DNA from: an uncultured SAR116 cluster alpha proteobacterium
GTDB lineage: Bacteria > Pseudomonadota > Alphaproteobacteria > Puniceispirillales > GCA-002684695
Length of the DNA stretch: 64,000 bases
Assembly (NCBI GenBank): GCA_902612965.1
Contig: CACMFN010000008.1
Location: forward strand, 25,360 to 89,359
Reading direction: 5' to 3'
Each line of letters starts with the position of its first letter. Within the stretch, counting starts at the first letter, position 1. The position numbers and the translations under genes are program-made. Positions 23,154-32,855 of the stretch are shown here, piece after piece. A model generated the notes under the pieces. It saw only the letters and a list, made by a program, of their open reading frames with translations. It was not told where the DNA came from and ran no database searches.

Positions 23154-23537
23154 TTATTTTAATTTATTGAACTTAACTACATTTGAATTTTGTAGTTTAA
23201 TTATTTTAATTTTATTATTTTTAGTAATAGTAATCAAAGAAGATGATAAGTTATCTTCTGAAAATATTAATATATTTTCATTATCCAAAGCAATAGACTT
23301 AATTGATTTAATATTAGGTAATTCTAAAATGTATTCAGAGTGAAAGTCATCTGAGGTATTAGTAAATTCAGTATTATTCTTATTCAAGTCTCCTCTTAAA
23401 ATCTTAAATACTATAATGGAAATCATTGAAAAGATAGCCAATCCAAGAACTATAACGATAACTTTTAAAAAATTAATATTTAGTCTAGGGTATAATTCAG
23501 CTGATTTATTTTGGTCATTGGTTTTTTTGTTGTTCAT
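23154..23537 (-). CDS. Small single-span membrane protein, function unknown
   Basis: The 127-aa protein has a hydrophilic Asn/Lys-rich N-terminus, one transmembrane helix (roughly residues 24-45, FLKVIVIVLGLAIFSMISI) and a C-terminal soluble part that reads like a beta-strand repeat (SIALDNENILIFSEDNLSSSL). I use the ATG at 23537, which has GAGGAA upstream; a longer frame begins with TTG. It lies downstream-opposed to rluD and next to ettA. In several alphaproteobacteria a small membrane protein (DUF6476-like) neighbours rluD-rpoH, and this may be its counterpart, but I cannot verify homology. Confidence 0.7.
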   Translation of the reverse strand: MNNKKTNDQNKSAELYPRLNINFLKVIVIVLGLAIFSMISIIVFKILRGDLNKNNTEFTNTSDDFHSEYILELPNIKSIKSIALDNENILIFSEDNLSSSLITITKNNKIKIIKLQNSNVVKFNKLK

Positions 23538-23614
23538 ATGAATTATATTCCTCAAACTTAAATATTATTAGCAAAAGTATTAGTATTATTGAAGTTATAT
23601 TTAAGAGATAATAA

Positions 23615-24589
23615 ATGAAAAAGGTTTTTGAATTTATTTGTGAAATTAGTCAATCTGGAAAACGATTAGATATTTTTCTTTCTGAGAAAATAAATGATAA
23701 TACAAATGAAATACTTTCTCGAAACAGGATAAAATCATTGATTGAAAATCAATGCGTTGAAAAAGACAACAAAGTTATCAGTTCACCGTCAGTAAAAACA
23801 ATTTCAAACTCAAAATATAGAATAAATGTTCCACCACCCATATCAGCCAAACCTGAACCACAAAATATTCCTTTAGATATAATCTATGAAGACCAAGACA
23901 TAATAGTTGTAAATAAACCTGCTGGAATGGTAGTGCATCCAGGTTTTGGGAACCAGGATCAAACACTTGTTAATGCTCTTCTTTATCATTGTAAGGGTAC
24001 TTTATCTGGAATTGGAGGAGTTTCAAGACCAGGCATAGTACATAGAATAGATAAAGACACATCAGGTATATTAGTTTCAGCTAAAAATGATTATTCGCAT
24101 TTAAAACTATCTACTCAATTTAAAGAACATTCTATAACAAGATCTTATCTGGCTATAGTTTGGGGTGTAATTAATAATAAAGGTGTTATTGAAAATAATA
24201 TTTCTAGGCACCCCTATAATAGAAAAAAAATGCATATAAGTAAAAATGGAAAACTTGGAATTACACATTGGAAGTTAAAGCAAAATTTTTCAAATATTGC
24301 CTCTCTTATTGAGTGCAATTTAAAAACTGGCAGAACACACCAAATTAGAGTCCAATTTGCAAATAACGGCAATCATCTAATAGGAGATAAAGTTTATTAT
24401 AATCCAAAAACTAAGAAACGTTATTTAAATAAAAATAACCAAAATATTTTCAATTTATTAAAAAATTTTCCCAGACAAGCTCTACACGCAAAACATCTTA
24501 GTTTTTTGCATCCAACCACTAATGAAAAAATGTCATTTGAAAGTGAATTACCAGATGACATTAATAGCCTTATTAGTATTTTTATTTAG
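23615..24589 (+). CDS. rluD: 23S rRNA pseudouridine synthase RluD
   Basis: RluD makes pseudouridines in helix 69 of 23S rRNA. It has an N-terminal S4 domain (about 10-70, including SRNRIKSLIEN) followed by the RluA-family catalytic domain. The catalytic motif is GIVHRIDKDTSGILVSAK, with the nucleophilic Asp, and the C-terminal motifs are LKTGRTHQIRVQ and RQALHAKHLSF. Length 324 aa is complete. It is followed 39 nt later by rpoH, an arrangement common in alphaproteobacteria, which favours RluD over RluC. Confidence 0.92.
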   Translation: MKKVFEFICEISQSGKRLDIFLSEKINDNTNEILSRNRIKSLIENQCVEKDNKVISSPSVKTISNSKYRINVPPPISAKPEPQNIPLDIIYEDQDIIVVNKPAGMVVHPGFGNQDQTLVNALLYHCKGTLSGIGGVSRPGIVHRIDKDTSGILVSAKNDYSHLKLSTQFKEHSITRSYLAIVWGVINNKGVIENNISRHPYNRKKMHISKNGKLGITHWKLKQNFSNIASLIECNLKTGRTHQIRVQFANNGNHLIGDKVYYNPKTKKRYLNKNNQNIFNLLKNFPRQALHAKHLSFLHPTTNEKMSFESELPDDINSLISIFI

Positions 24590-24628
24590 CTCTTGTAATA
24601 TAATGATGGAGTAACTATATAAAAAACT

Positions 24629-25516
24629 ATGAAAAATAATATGATACCATCAATTTCCAATGAGGGAAATCTAACTTCTTACATGGAGCAAATTAAAAAA
24701 TTTCCTCTTTTAGAAGCACAGGAAGAGTACATGCTTGCAAAAGCTTGGAAAAATCAAGGGGACGTTAAAGCAGCTCATAAACTAGTTACAAGTCATTTAA
24801 GGTTAGTTGCTAAGATTGCCTCTGGATATCGTGGATACGGATTACCATTGTCAGATCTTATTTCTGAGGGAAATATAGGAATGATGCATGCAGTTAAGAG
24901 ATTTGAACCTGAAAAAGGTTTTAGATTAGCCACTTATGCAATGTGGTGGATTAAAGCTTCAATACAAGAATATATCTTAAGATCATGGTCACTTGTTAAA
25001 ATTGGTACAACAGCTGCGCAAAAAAAACTTTTTTTTAATTTAAAAAAAATTAAGTCAAAAATCTCTGCAATAGAAGACGGTGATTTAACTCCCGATCAAG
25101 TTGATAAAATTGCTACTGAGTTAAGCGTGCCTCATAAAGAAGTTATTTCAATGAATAGAAGAATTTCTGGTTCAGACTACTCTTTAAATTCCCCTGTGAC
25201 GGATGATAATAGTGGAGAATGGCAAGATTGGTTAGAAGATGATACACAAAACCAAGAAGCAAGTTTCGCCGATACTGAAGAATATTTAATTAAAAAAAAT
25301 ATACTTTCTGATTCATTGGAATATTTAAACGAAAGAGAAAGAGATATTATATCTGAAAGGCAATTAAGTGAAAATCCTCTTACTTTAGAAGAGTTAAGTA
25401 ATAGATATGGTGTAAGCAGAGAAAGAATTAGACAAATTGAAGCCAAGGCATTCGAAAAATTACAAACTAAAATGACTGAAAAAGCTAAAGATATAAATCT
25501 TTTGCAATTTAATTAA
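24629..25516 (+). CDS. rpoH: RNA polymerase heat-shock sigma factor RpoH (sigma-32)
   Basis: RpoH directs transcription of heat-shock genes. It lacks region 1.1 and has region 2 with DLISEGNIGMMHAVKRFE and TYAMWWIKASIQEYIL. The RpoH box follows (QKKLFFNLKK), and region 4 has [20 protein letters not shown]. The RpoH box and the 295-aa length separate it from RpoD. A TATAAT hexamer lies at 24599-24604 but no convincing -35 accompanies it. The stop overlaps the stop of convergent purA through the palindrome TTAATTAA. Confidence 0.95.
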   Translation: MKNNMIPSISNEGNLTSYMEQIKKFPLLEAQEEYMLAKAWKNQGDVKAAHKLVTSHLRLVAKIASGYRGYGLPLSDLISEGNIGMMHAVKRFEPEKGFRLATYAMWWIKASIQEYILRSWSLVKIGTTAAQKKLFFNLKKIKSKISAIEDGDLTPDQVDKIATELSVPHKEVISMNRRISGSDYSLNSPVTDDNSGEWQDWLEDDTQNQEASFADTEEYLIKKNILSDSLEYLNERERDIISERQLSENPLTLEELSNRYGVSRERIRQIEAKAFEKLQTKMTEKAKDINLLQFN

Positions 25517-26802
25517 TTAAAAATATTCTCCAATATAATCGTATCTTCTCTTTTTGGGCTTGTAGAAATTATATTTATTTTACAATGAATTAGACTTTCT
25601 AATCTTTTTATGTATTTAATTGCGTTCGCAGGCAATTTATCAAAATCACTTATTCCTTCAGTTTTCATATTCCATCCTTCAATAATTTCATAATTTGGTT
25701 GAATTTTATTTTGATCTATTTGACAGGAGGGAAAATAATTTATTTCTTTCTCTCCAATTTTATATGATGTGCATACTTTCAATTCATCAAATTTGTCCAA
25801 TACATCTAACTTTGTTAGCGCAATAGATGAAATGCCTGAGATTTTAATAGCTTGTTTAACCATAACAGCGTCAAACCAACCACACCTCCTCTTACGACCA
25901 GTAACAGTCCCAAACTCATGTCCTAATTCGCCAAGTTTATTTCCAATCTCATTTTTTTGTTCAGTTGGAAATGGACCTGATCCAACTCTGGTGGTGTATG
26001 CTTTTGTTATACCTAATACTTTACTAATATTTAATAATCCAAAACCTGATCCGCTAGCAGCATTACCTGAAACTGTAGAAGAGGACGTTACAAATGGATA
26101 TGTTCCATGATCAACGTCAAGCATAGTCCCTTGAGCACCTTCAAATAAAATTCTTTTACCTTTCAAATTATAGTTATCAAGGGTAACCCAGGTTTCATCA
26201 GCAAATTCCAAAACATATTGAGATATATCAAGTATATTTGCTAAAATATTTTCTGGATCTAAAGTTTCAATATTTTGTGCTTTGAGCCAAATATTATGGT
26301 GATCCAAAAGTTTGTTTACTTTTTCCTTGAGTAGACTTTTATCTTTTAAATCAGAAACCCTTATGGCCCTTCTTGCAACCTTATCTTCGTATGCAGGTCC
26401 AATACCTCTTCCAGTTGTCCCAATTTTAGAGTCACCTCTTTGGATTTCACGTGCTTTATCAATTTGAGAATGAATTGGTAATATTAATGGGGCAGAGTTT
26501 GAAATTTTCAAATTTTCACTTGAAATTTTGATACCTGTTTTTTTTATAGCCTCTATTTCATCTAACAGTGCCCACGGATCTATTACAACCCCATTTCCTA
26601 TCACAGAAATTTTATCTTGTCTTACAATACCAGAAGGTAATATAGACAATTTATAAGTTTTTCCATTGATTACAAGAGTATGGCCTGCATTATGGCCTCC
26701 CTGAAACCTTACAATTACATCAGCATTTTCTGACAGGTAATCAACAATCTTTCCCTTACCTTCATCACCCCACTGACTTCCAACAACTACTATATTGTTC
26801 AC
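25513..26802 (-). CDS. purA: Adenylosuccinate synthetase
   Basis: PurA uses GTP to condense IMP and aspartate in AMP synthesis. It carries the N-terminal GSQWGDEGKGK loop with the catalytic Asp, FQGGHNAGHTLV with catalytic His, GTTGRGIGPAYEDK, and FEGAQGTMLDVDHGTYP. I choose the GTG at 26802: this gives a 429-aa protein starting NNIVVVG, the family length, with AGG 7 nt upstream. An in-frame TTG at 26832 would add ten unlikely residues. The gene sits downstream of serA and overlaps the rpoH stop by 4 nt. Confidence 0.94.
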   Translation of the reverse strand: MNNIVVVGSQWGDEGKGKIVDYLSENADVIVRFQGGHNAGHTLVINGKTYKLSILPSGIVRQDKISVIGNGVVIDPWALLDEIEAIKKTGIKISSENLKISNSAPLILPIHSQIDKAREIQRGDSKIGTTGRGIGPAYEDKVARRAIRVSDLKDKSLLKEKVNKLLDHHNIWLKAQNIETLDPENILANILDISQYVLEFADETWVTLDNYNLKGKRILFEGAQGTMLDVDHGTYPFVTSSSTVSGNAASGSGFGLLNISKVLGITKAYTTRVGSGPFPTEQKNEIGNKLGELGHEFGTVTGRKRRCGWFDAVMVKQAIKISGISSIALTKLDVLDKFDELKVCTSYKIGEKEINYFPSCQIDQNKIQPNYEIIEGWNMKTEGISDFDKLPANAIKYIKRLESLIHCKINIISTSPKREDTIILENIFN

Positions 26803-26861
26803 ATGTTTACCTATCAATCCTTTCACAATCAAAAAAAAACAAAAAGAGTATTTTCAAAAAC

Positions 26862-28454
26862 TCAAAAATTCATGCTATCGACCCTAACAACATGTTCTAG
26901 GTTACTGATAGATTCTATAATCATTTTATTTACTTTCTGATCAACTGCAATTAAAGCGACAGCTTCACCAGAGTTTTCTCTTCTTCCTAAATGAAAAGAT
27001 GCAATATTAATATCTTTTTCTGCAAGCAAAGTACCAATGGATCCAATAAACCCTGGCTTATCATAGTTCCTAACATAAAGCATATTTGTAAAAAAATTTG
27101 CTTCTATTGGGATCCCTTGAACTTCTGTAATTCTTGGAATTTTACCACCTATTAAAGTTCCTGAAATTTTACGTGATTTATTTTCATAATTCACTGTGAC
27201 AGTTATCAAATTCTGATAATCACATTTTCTATCATGATTAATTGTAGAAATTTCAAGTCCTTTCTGCTTTGCAATTTGAATGGAATTAATAATGTTTACT
27301 GTGTCAATATGACTTTTAAATATACCACAGAATACAGAAGATAAAATAGATGAACTATTTATCTCTGAAGCTTTACCATCAAACTCTATTTTCACAGAAA
27401 TAATATTTTGTTCACCTACATTAACTTGTCCTAAAAAACTTCCTAATAATTCTGAAAGTTTTGCATATGGCTTTATGATTGGAGCTTCATCAGCACTAAT
27501 TGAAGGTGTATTTAAGGAGTTTATTATGGCTCCTTTTAATAAATAATCAGAAATTTGCTCAGCTATCTGATTTGCAACTTTTTCCTGAGCTTCAAGAGTG
27601 CTCGCGCCTAAATGAGGGGTTAAAATAGTATTAGGAGTTTTAAATAAAATGTTAGATACGGCAGGTTCTTTTTCAAAGACATCTATTGCTGCACCATGAA
27701 TATGATTGGAGTTAATTGCATCTGATAATGCTTTTTCATCTATAAGACCTCCCCTAGCACAGTTTATTATCCATGCACCTTTTTTTATTGAGTAAATATT
27801 ATCTGAATTGATTATATTCCTTGTTGTATCTGTTAGAGGAGTATGAATTGAAATAATATCAGATGAAGCTAACAAGTTTTCAAAAGATACTTTTTCAATT
27901 CCTAACTCCTTTGACTTATCATCAGTTAAGAATGGATCATATACTTGAACATTCATTTTTAGCCCTTTAGCTCTGTCTACGACGATAGATCCTATATTAC
28001 CACAACCAATTAAGCCTAACTTCTTGCCTGTTATTTCAGTGCCAACAAATTTTGATTTTTCCCACTTACCTTTTTTAGTAGAAACATTTGCATCTGGTAT
28101 CTGTCTAGCAAGAGACATTATCATTGCGATAGTATGCTCAGCTGTAGTAATAGAATTTCCGTGTGGCGTATTCATCACAATTATTCCTTTAGATGTTGCA
28201 GAATCAATATCAATATTGTCTACACCTATACCAGCTCTTCCAATAACTTTTAAATTTGAGGATAATAATAATATTTCTTTATCAACGTTTGTATTTGATC
28301 GAATTGCAAGTGCGTCATAGTTGTGAATGATTTTTTTTAACCTCTCACGACTTAAGTCAGGCAGATAATCAACGTCAATACCCTTATTTTTGAAAATTAA
28401 TATAGCGCTATCACTCAAATGATCAGAAATTAAAACTTTCATTGGCTCAGTCAT
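26862..28454 (-). CDS. serA: D-3-phosphoglycerate dehydrogenase
   Basis: SerA oxidises 3-phosphoglycerate with NAD+, the first step of serine synthesis. The NAD fold has GLIGCGNIGSIVVDRAK near residue 145. The catalytic Arg, Glu and His are in NCARGGLIDE, DVFEKEP and TPHLGAST. The intervening ASB domain (about 320-450) and C-terminal ACT domain (YDKPGFIGSIGTLL) make it a long-form SerA of about 530 aa. I use the ATG at 28454; the ATG at 28442 (MKVLISD) is equally plausible. It immediately follows glmM (9 nt). Confidence 0.94.
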   Translation of the reverse strand: MTEPMKVLISDHLSDSAILIFKNKGIDVDYLPDLSRERLKKIIHNYDALAIRSNTNVDKEILLLSSNLKVIGRAGIGVDNIDIDSATSKGIIVMNTPHGNSITTAEHTIAMIMSLARQIPDANVSTKKGKWEKSKFVGTEITGKKLGLIGCGNIGSIVVDRAKGLKMNVQVYDPFLTDDKSKELGIEKVSFENLLASSDIISIHTPLTDTTRNIINSDNIYSIKKGAWIINCARGGLIDEKALSDAINSNHIHGAAIDVFEKEPAVSNILFKTPNTILTPHLGASTLEAQEKVANQIAEQISDYLLKGAIINSLNTPSISADEAPIIKPYAKLSELLGSFLGQVNVGEQNIISVKIEFDGKASEINSSSILSSVFCGIFKSHIDTVNIINSIQIAKQKGLEISTINHDRKCDYQNLITVTVNYENKSRKISGTLIGGKIPRITEVQGIPIEANFFTNMLYVRNYDKPGFIGSIGTLLAEKDINIASFHLGRRENSGEAVALIAVDQKVNKMIIESISNLEHVVRVDSMNF

Positions 28455-28463
28455 ATTTAGCAA

Positions 28464-29798
28464 TTAATACTTAGAAAAAATTTTTTCAAATTCACCAATT
28501 GTTGATTTTATAAGTGTTGAATTATTACTTTCAACCATAATGCGAATAATTTTTTCTGTTCCGGAAGGTCTAACAATTACACGAGCATCATCTTTTACTT
28601 TTTGGATAACCATATGTATTTGTTCCTTTAATTCAACTTTATCTAATATATCTTTATCAATACCTTTGATATTGTAGATAGTTTGAGGTATGGGAGTAAA
28701 TTTTTTAAAAAAATTACTTGATAATTTGTTTTCTCTGACAAACTCACATAAAATAATTAACGCATTCATTAAGGCATCACCTGTCTTTGATAGATGTGGA
28801 ATTAAAATATGCCCTGATGGCTCTCCACCCAAAGAATAATTAAATTGTTTGATAGCTTCTGATATATACCTATCCCCAACATCAGTTCTCATTAGATTTA
28901 TTCCAATATTATTTAACCATAAGTCAAATGCATGATTAGTCATGGAGGTGCCTACAATTGTGGAGTTCTTCAATTCACCGTCTCGTTGTAATTTAATTGC
29001 CAAAACAGCTAAGAGTTGATCGCCATCAATAATATTTCCCTTCTCATCAGAAACTATTAAACGATCAGCATCACCATCAAAAGCAATACCAATATCTGCA
29101 TTATTATCAATCACTGCATGAGCCATTTTTTTAGGATAAACTGCACCACAATCTTTATTTATATTAAACCCATCTGGATCTACATTAATAGGAACAACAT
29201 CAGCTCCAAGCTCAAAAAGCGCTTGTGGAGCTGCTTTATATGCAGCACCATTAGCACAATCAACAACTATTTTTAAATTTTCTAATCTCTGATTTTTATC
29301 AATACAAGATTTTACAGCCTCTATATAACGACCCACTGCATCCTCTAATCTCTTTACTCGGCCTAATTTACTTGGATCTGCAAGTTTTATTTCTTGCCGC
29401 ATAAGAGATGAAATTTTATTTTCCATACTATCTGAAAGTTTAAGGCCGTCAGGACCAAATAGTTTAATACCATTATCTTCTGAAGGATTATGTGAAGCCG
29501 ATATCATAACTCCCAAATCAGCTCTAAAAGACCTTGTTAACCTTGATACACCAGGGGTTGGTATTGGTCCAAGAGTAAGACAGTCCATGCCCATTGAAGT
29601 AAATCCTGCTACGAGAGCAGGCTCGAGCATATAACCTGATAAACGGGTATCCTTTCCGATTATTACTCTATTTAAATTTGAACCACCTTTTCCAAAATAT
29701 ATACTAGCTGCTGAAATTGCAACTTTTTGGATTAGTTCTACTGTCATTGGCCATTGGTTAACCTTGCCTCTTATCCCGTCTGTGCCAAAGATATTCAT
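28464..29798 (-). CDS. glmM: Phosphoglucosamine mutase
   Basis: GlmM interconverts glucosamine-6-phosphate and glucosamine-1-phosphate for UDP-GlcNAc, feeding both peptidoglycan and lipid A. The phosphoserine loop is ISASHNPSEDNGIK near residue 100, the metal loop is FDGDADRLI near 245, the sugar loop is GGEPSGHI, and the phosphate-binding loop is RPSGTEKIIRIM near the C-terminus. Length 444 aa is standard. Two TATAAT-like hexamers (29828-29833 and 29848-29853, reverse strand) lie in the 60-nt gap before it, without good -35 partners. Confidence 0.95.
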   Translation of the reverse strand: MNIFGTDGIRGKVNQWPMTVELIQKVAISAASIYFGKGGSNLNRVIIGKDTRLSGYMLEPALVAGFTSMGMDCLTLGPIPTPGVSRLTRSFRADLGVMISASHNPSEDNGIKLFGPDGLKLSDSMENKISSLMRQEIKLADPSKLGRVKRLEDAVGRYIEAVKSCIDKNQRLENLKIVVDCANGAAYKAAPQALFELGADVVPINVDPDGFNINKDCGAVYPKKMAHAVIDNNADIGIAFDGDADRLIVSDEKGNIIDGDQLLAVLAIKLQRDGELKNSTIVGTSMTNHAFDLWLNNIGINLMRTDVGDRYISEAIKQFNYSLGGEPSGHILIPHLSKTGDALMNALIILCEFVRENKLSSNFFKKFTPIPQTIYNIKGIDKDILDKVELKEQIHMVIQKVKDDARVIVRPSGTEKIIRIMVESNNSTLIKSTIGEFEKIFSKY

Positions 29799-29858
29799 TA
29801 ATCTATTCTCTTTAAATTTTTTTTCGAATTATAACATCACTGGATTTATTATAATAGC

Positions 29859-30938
29859 TCAAAATCGTTTATTTAAATAATTACTTATGTTTAGAGCTTG
29901 ATTTGATTCAAATACATCATGGACCCTTATAATCTGTAAACCTAAAATATTAGCATAACATAATAAAGATATTGAACCTGCTATTCTATCATTTGCAACT
30001 TCATTGTTTGACAAAGCAGCTATTGTAGATTTGCGTGATGTCCCGAGCAATACAGGCACACCTAGGGTCTGAAACATAGGCAACCAAGCCATAATTTGCA
30101 TATTGTGTACTGGGTTTTTACCAAATCCAAAACCTGGATCAATTGCAATTTTATTTTTCTTAATTCCAGCAGATAAAGCAACGTTAATTTTATGTTCTAG
30201 AAAATTGTATATTTCAATTGGAGCGAATTGATAGGATGGTTGAATTTGCATTGTCTCTGGAGTGCCTTGCATATGCATTATAACTATAGAAACGTTATTT
30301 TTAGATATTAAAGATGGCGTTAATGGATCAGACATGCCCGAAATATCATTAATAATTTTTGCACCATTATCTATTGCTTTTTCCATAACTAAACGTTTTC
30401 TTGTGTCTGCACTTACGAGATAACCTTTTTTTGATAACGCTTTAATAACTTTTAATACTCTATTAGCTTCTTCTTTTTCGCTGACATATTCTGCATTTGG
30501 TTTTGTTGATTCACCACCTACATCAATGATATCCGCTCCATGAGCACTCATCTTTTTTGCATGATCTAAAGCTTTATTTTCATCATCATAATTGCCACCA
30601 TCATAAAAGCTATCAGGAGTAACATTCAAAATACCCATAATCTTAACAGTATTCATTTCTAAATTTTCAAAATTTGTTTTTTTAATAAAAATATTATTAA
30701 ACTTATCCCTCAAAAGACCTCCAACTGCATTGGCAATTTTTTCAGCGTCTTTAAATGATATGCTTTGAGCAAAGTATTGCTCTTTATCATACCATATAAT
30801 ATCAATATCACTTTTACGTTGGCTTTTTATGGGTTTTATTATATTAGGTTTCAACCAAACAAGGCCTTGTGTTAAGGCCGTGTTTGGAATTAGATCTATT
30901 TTTCTAGGTAAATATAGAATACTATCTTTATTTGCCAT
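29859..30938 (-). CDS. folP: Dihydropteroate synthase with N-terminal extension
   Basis: FolP joins p-aminobenzoate to a pterin diphosphate in folate synthesis. The TIM-barrel core starts near residue 97 with IMGILNVTPDSFYDGG, then DVGGESTKPNA, NDISGMSD, IDPGFGFGKN and VLLGTSRKS, all conserved. The protein is 359 aa, about 80-90 residues longer than E. coli FolP. The first 95 residues form an extra segment I do not recognise. It is directly adjacent to ftsH, as ftsH-folP-glmM order is in many proteobacteria, and 60 nt upstream of glmM. Confidence 0.92.
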   Translation of the reverse strand: MANKDSILYLPRKIDLIPNTALTQGLVWLKPNIIKPIKSQRKSDIDIIWYDKEQYFAQSISFKDAEKIANAVGGLLRDKFNNIFIKKTNFENLEMNTVKIMGILNVTPDSFYDGGNYDDENKALDHAKKMSAHGADIIDVGGESTKPNAEYVSEKEEANRVLKVIKALSKKGYLVSADTRKRLVMEKAIDNGAKIINDISGMSDPLTPSLISKNNVSIVIMHMQGTPETMQIQPSYQFAPIEIYNFLEHKINVALSAGIKKNKIAIDPGFGFGKNPVHNMQIMAWLPMFQTLGVPVLLGTSRKSTIAALSNNEVANDRIAGSISLLCYANILGLQIIRVHDVFESNQALNISNYLNKRF

Positions 30939-32855
30939 TTATGTGGGTTGATGACCAGGCTTTATTCTACCAGAATTAGATGGAATAGATGTTCTAGGTT
31001 TTTTCCCTGCAATCGGGTCAACTTTATGATTTAATTTTTCATCTTTAACTAATTTTTTACCTTTAATTATGTTAGAGATGTCATCACTATTAAGTGTTTC
31101 ATACTCAAGTAACGCATTCGCTATCAAATCTAAGTCTTTCTTTTTCTTTTTAAGTATTTTAGATGCATCTATATATGCGTCATCGACAATTTTTCTAATC
31201 TCTTCATCAATAATTCTAGCAGTAGAATCAGATAGATTTTTTTGTTGGGAAACTGACCTGCCAAGAAATACTTCCTGCTCATCAGCACTATAGGCTAAGA
31301 AACCTAACTTATCGGAAAGGCCCCATTCAGTAACCATTCGTCTAGCTGTATCAGATACCATTCTAATATCTGAGGATGCGCCTGTTGTTACCTTATCTTC
31401 ACCAAAAATCATTTCTTCAGCAATTCTGCCACCACAAGCAACCCTAAGATCCGCAAAAAGCTTATCACGCGCCATAGAAACTCTATCACCTTCTGGTAAT
31501 CTCATTACCATGCCTAAAGCTCTACCTCTTGGTATAATCGTTGCTTTATGAATTGGATCAGAAGCTGGACAATTAATCGCAACAACAGCGTGTCCAGCTT
31601 CATGATATGCGGTTAATTTTTTTTCTTCATCAGTCATAACCATTGATCTTCTTTCAGATCCCATCATAACTTTGTCTTTAGACTCTTCAAATTCAAGATT
31701 TGAAACTGATCTTCTGCCTTTTCTAGCAGCTAACAAAGCTGCTTCGTTCACTAAATTGGCAAGATCAGCACCAGAAAATCCTGGAGTACCTCTTGCAATT
31801 GTTCTTGGCTGGACATCATCTGACAAAGGCACTTTTTTCATATGAACTTTCAAGATTTTTTCTCTGCCAAGTATATCTGGATTTGGAACCACAACTTGCC
31901 TATCAAATCTACCAGGCCTTAACAAAGCTGGATCAAGAACATCTGGTCTGTTGGTAGCTGCAATTAAAATTACACCTTCATTAGCTTCAAAACCATCCAT
32001 TTCAACTAGCAATTGGTTAAGTGTCTGCTCTCTTTCATCATTTCCACCACCAAGTCCAGCACCTCTGTGTCTTCCAACTGCGTCGATCTCATCAATAAAA
32101 ATTATACATGGTGCATTCTTTTTGCCTTGCTCAAACATATCTCTAACCCTGCTCGCACCAACACCAACAAACATCTCAACAAAATCCGACCCTGAAATAG
32201 TGAAAAAAGGTACTCCAGCTTCACCGGCTATAGCCCTAGCTAGAAGCGTTTTTCCAGTACCAGGAGGACCAACTAACAGACACCCTTTAGGTATTTTACC
32301 ACCTAATCTTTGAAATTTTTGTGGATCCTTTAAAAATTCAACTATTTCTTCAAGTTCAGTTTTCGCTTCGTCTATACCTGCAACATCTTCAAATGTTACT
32401 TTACCTTGTTTTTCAGTAAGAAGTTTAGCTTTTGATTTACCAAAACCCATTGCCTTGCCAGATCCTGATTGCATTTGTCGCATGAAAAAGATCCAGACAC
32501 CTATTAACAATAACATAGGAAACCAAGAAAGGAGAGTGGAAAGTATCCAAGAAACTTCTCGTTCAACAGGTTTCCCAATAATACGTACACCACTATTCTC
32601 AAGTAATGAGACTATGTTAGCGCCTTGAGGTGAAAAAGTAGTAATTGTTCTTCCACTAGTCGTAGCAGCTGAAATGGAGTTACCCGATATTGTTACCTCA
32701 CGAATATTTCCTGCTTTTACAGATTCAACAAAATCAGAATACGCTAATTCAGAAGAAACTCGCCCTGAATTTCCATTTTGGAATAAATTAAAGAGTAATA
32801 AAACAACAAGTATAATAGTAATCCATAAAAAAAGATTTTTGGTAAATGTATTCAA
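30939..32855 (-). CDS. ftsH: ATP-dependent zinc metalloprotease FtsH
   Basis: FtsH is the membrane-anchored AAA protease that degrades membrane proteins and regulators such as LpxC and RpoH, both encoded in this window. It has two N-terminal spans (about 6-24 and 105-128), Walker [12 protein letters not shown], Walker [13 protein letters not shown], the SRH region [19 protein letters not shown], and the zinc site HEAGHAVV. The start appears to be TTG at 32855, overlapping the tilS TGA as TTGA, with AAGG upstream. The encoded N-terminus [11 protein letters not shown] matches homologues. Length is 638 aa. Confidence 0.96.
   Translation of the reverse strand: MNTFTKNLFLWITIILVVLLLFNLFQNGNSGRVSSELAYSDFVESVKAGNIREVTISGNSISAATTSGRTITTFSPQGANIVSLLENSGVRIIGKPVEREVSWILSTLLSWFPMLLLIGVWIFFMRQMQSGSGKAMGFGKSKAKLLTEKQGKVTFEDVAGIDEAKTELEEIVEFLKDPQKFQRLGGKIPKGCLLVGPPGTGKTLLARAIAGEAGVPFFTISGSDFVEMFVGVGASRVRDMFEQGKKNAPCIIFIDEIDAVGRHRGAGLGGGNDEREQTLNQLLVEMDGFEANEGVILIAATNRPDVLDPALLRPGRFDRQVVVPNPDILGREKILKVHMKKVPLSDDVQPRTIARGTPGFSGADLANLVNEAALLAARKGRRSVSNLEFEESKDKVMMGSERRSMVMTDEEKKLTAYHEAGHAVVAINCPASDPIHKATIIPRGRALGMVMRLPEGDRVSMARDKLFADLRVACGGRIAEEMIFGEDKVTTGASSDIRMVSDTARRMVTEWGLSDKLGFLAYSADEQEVFLGRSVSQQKNLSDSTARIIDEEIRKIVDDAYIDASKILKKKKKDLDLIANALLEYETLNSDDISNIIKGKKLVKDEKLNHKVDPIAGKKPRTSIPSNSGRIKPGHQPT

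Noticed and set aside
23050..23343. 97-aa plus-strand frame spanning the ettA start and the small membrane protein end
   Set aside because: It overlaps two well-supported minus-strand genes with good starts, lacks a ribosome site, and its hydrophobic stretch is the reverse of the AT-rich 3' end of the small gene.
24599..24604. TATAAT upstream of rpoH as a promoter
   Set aside because: No acceptable -35 sequence lies 16-18 nt upstream. A -10 hexamer alone occurs frequently in sequence this AT-rich.
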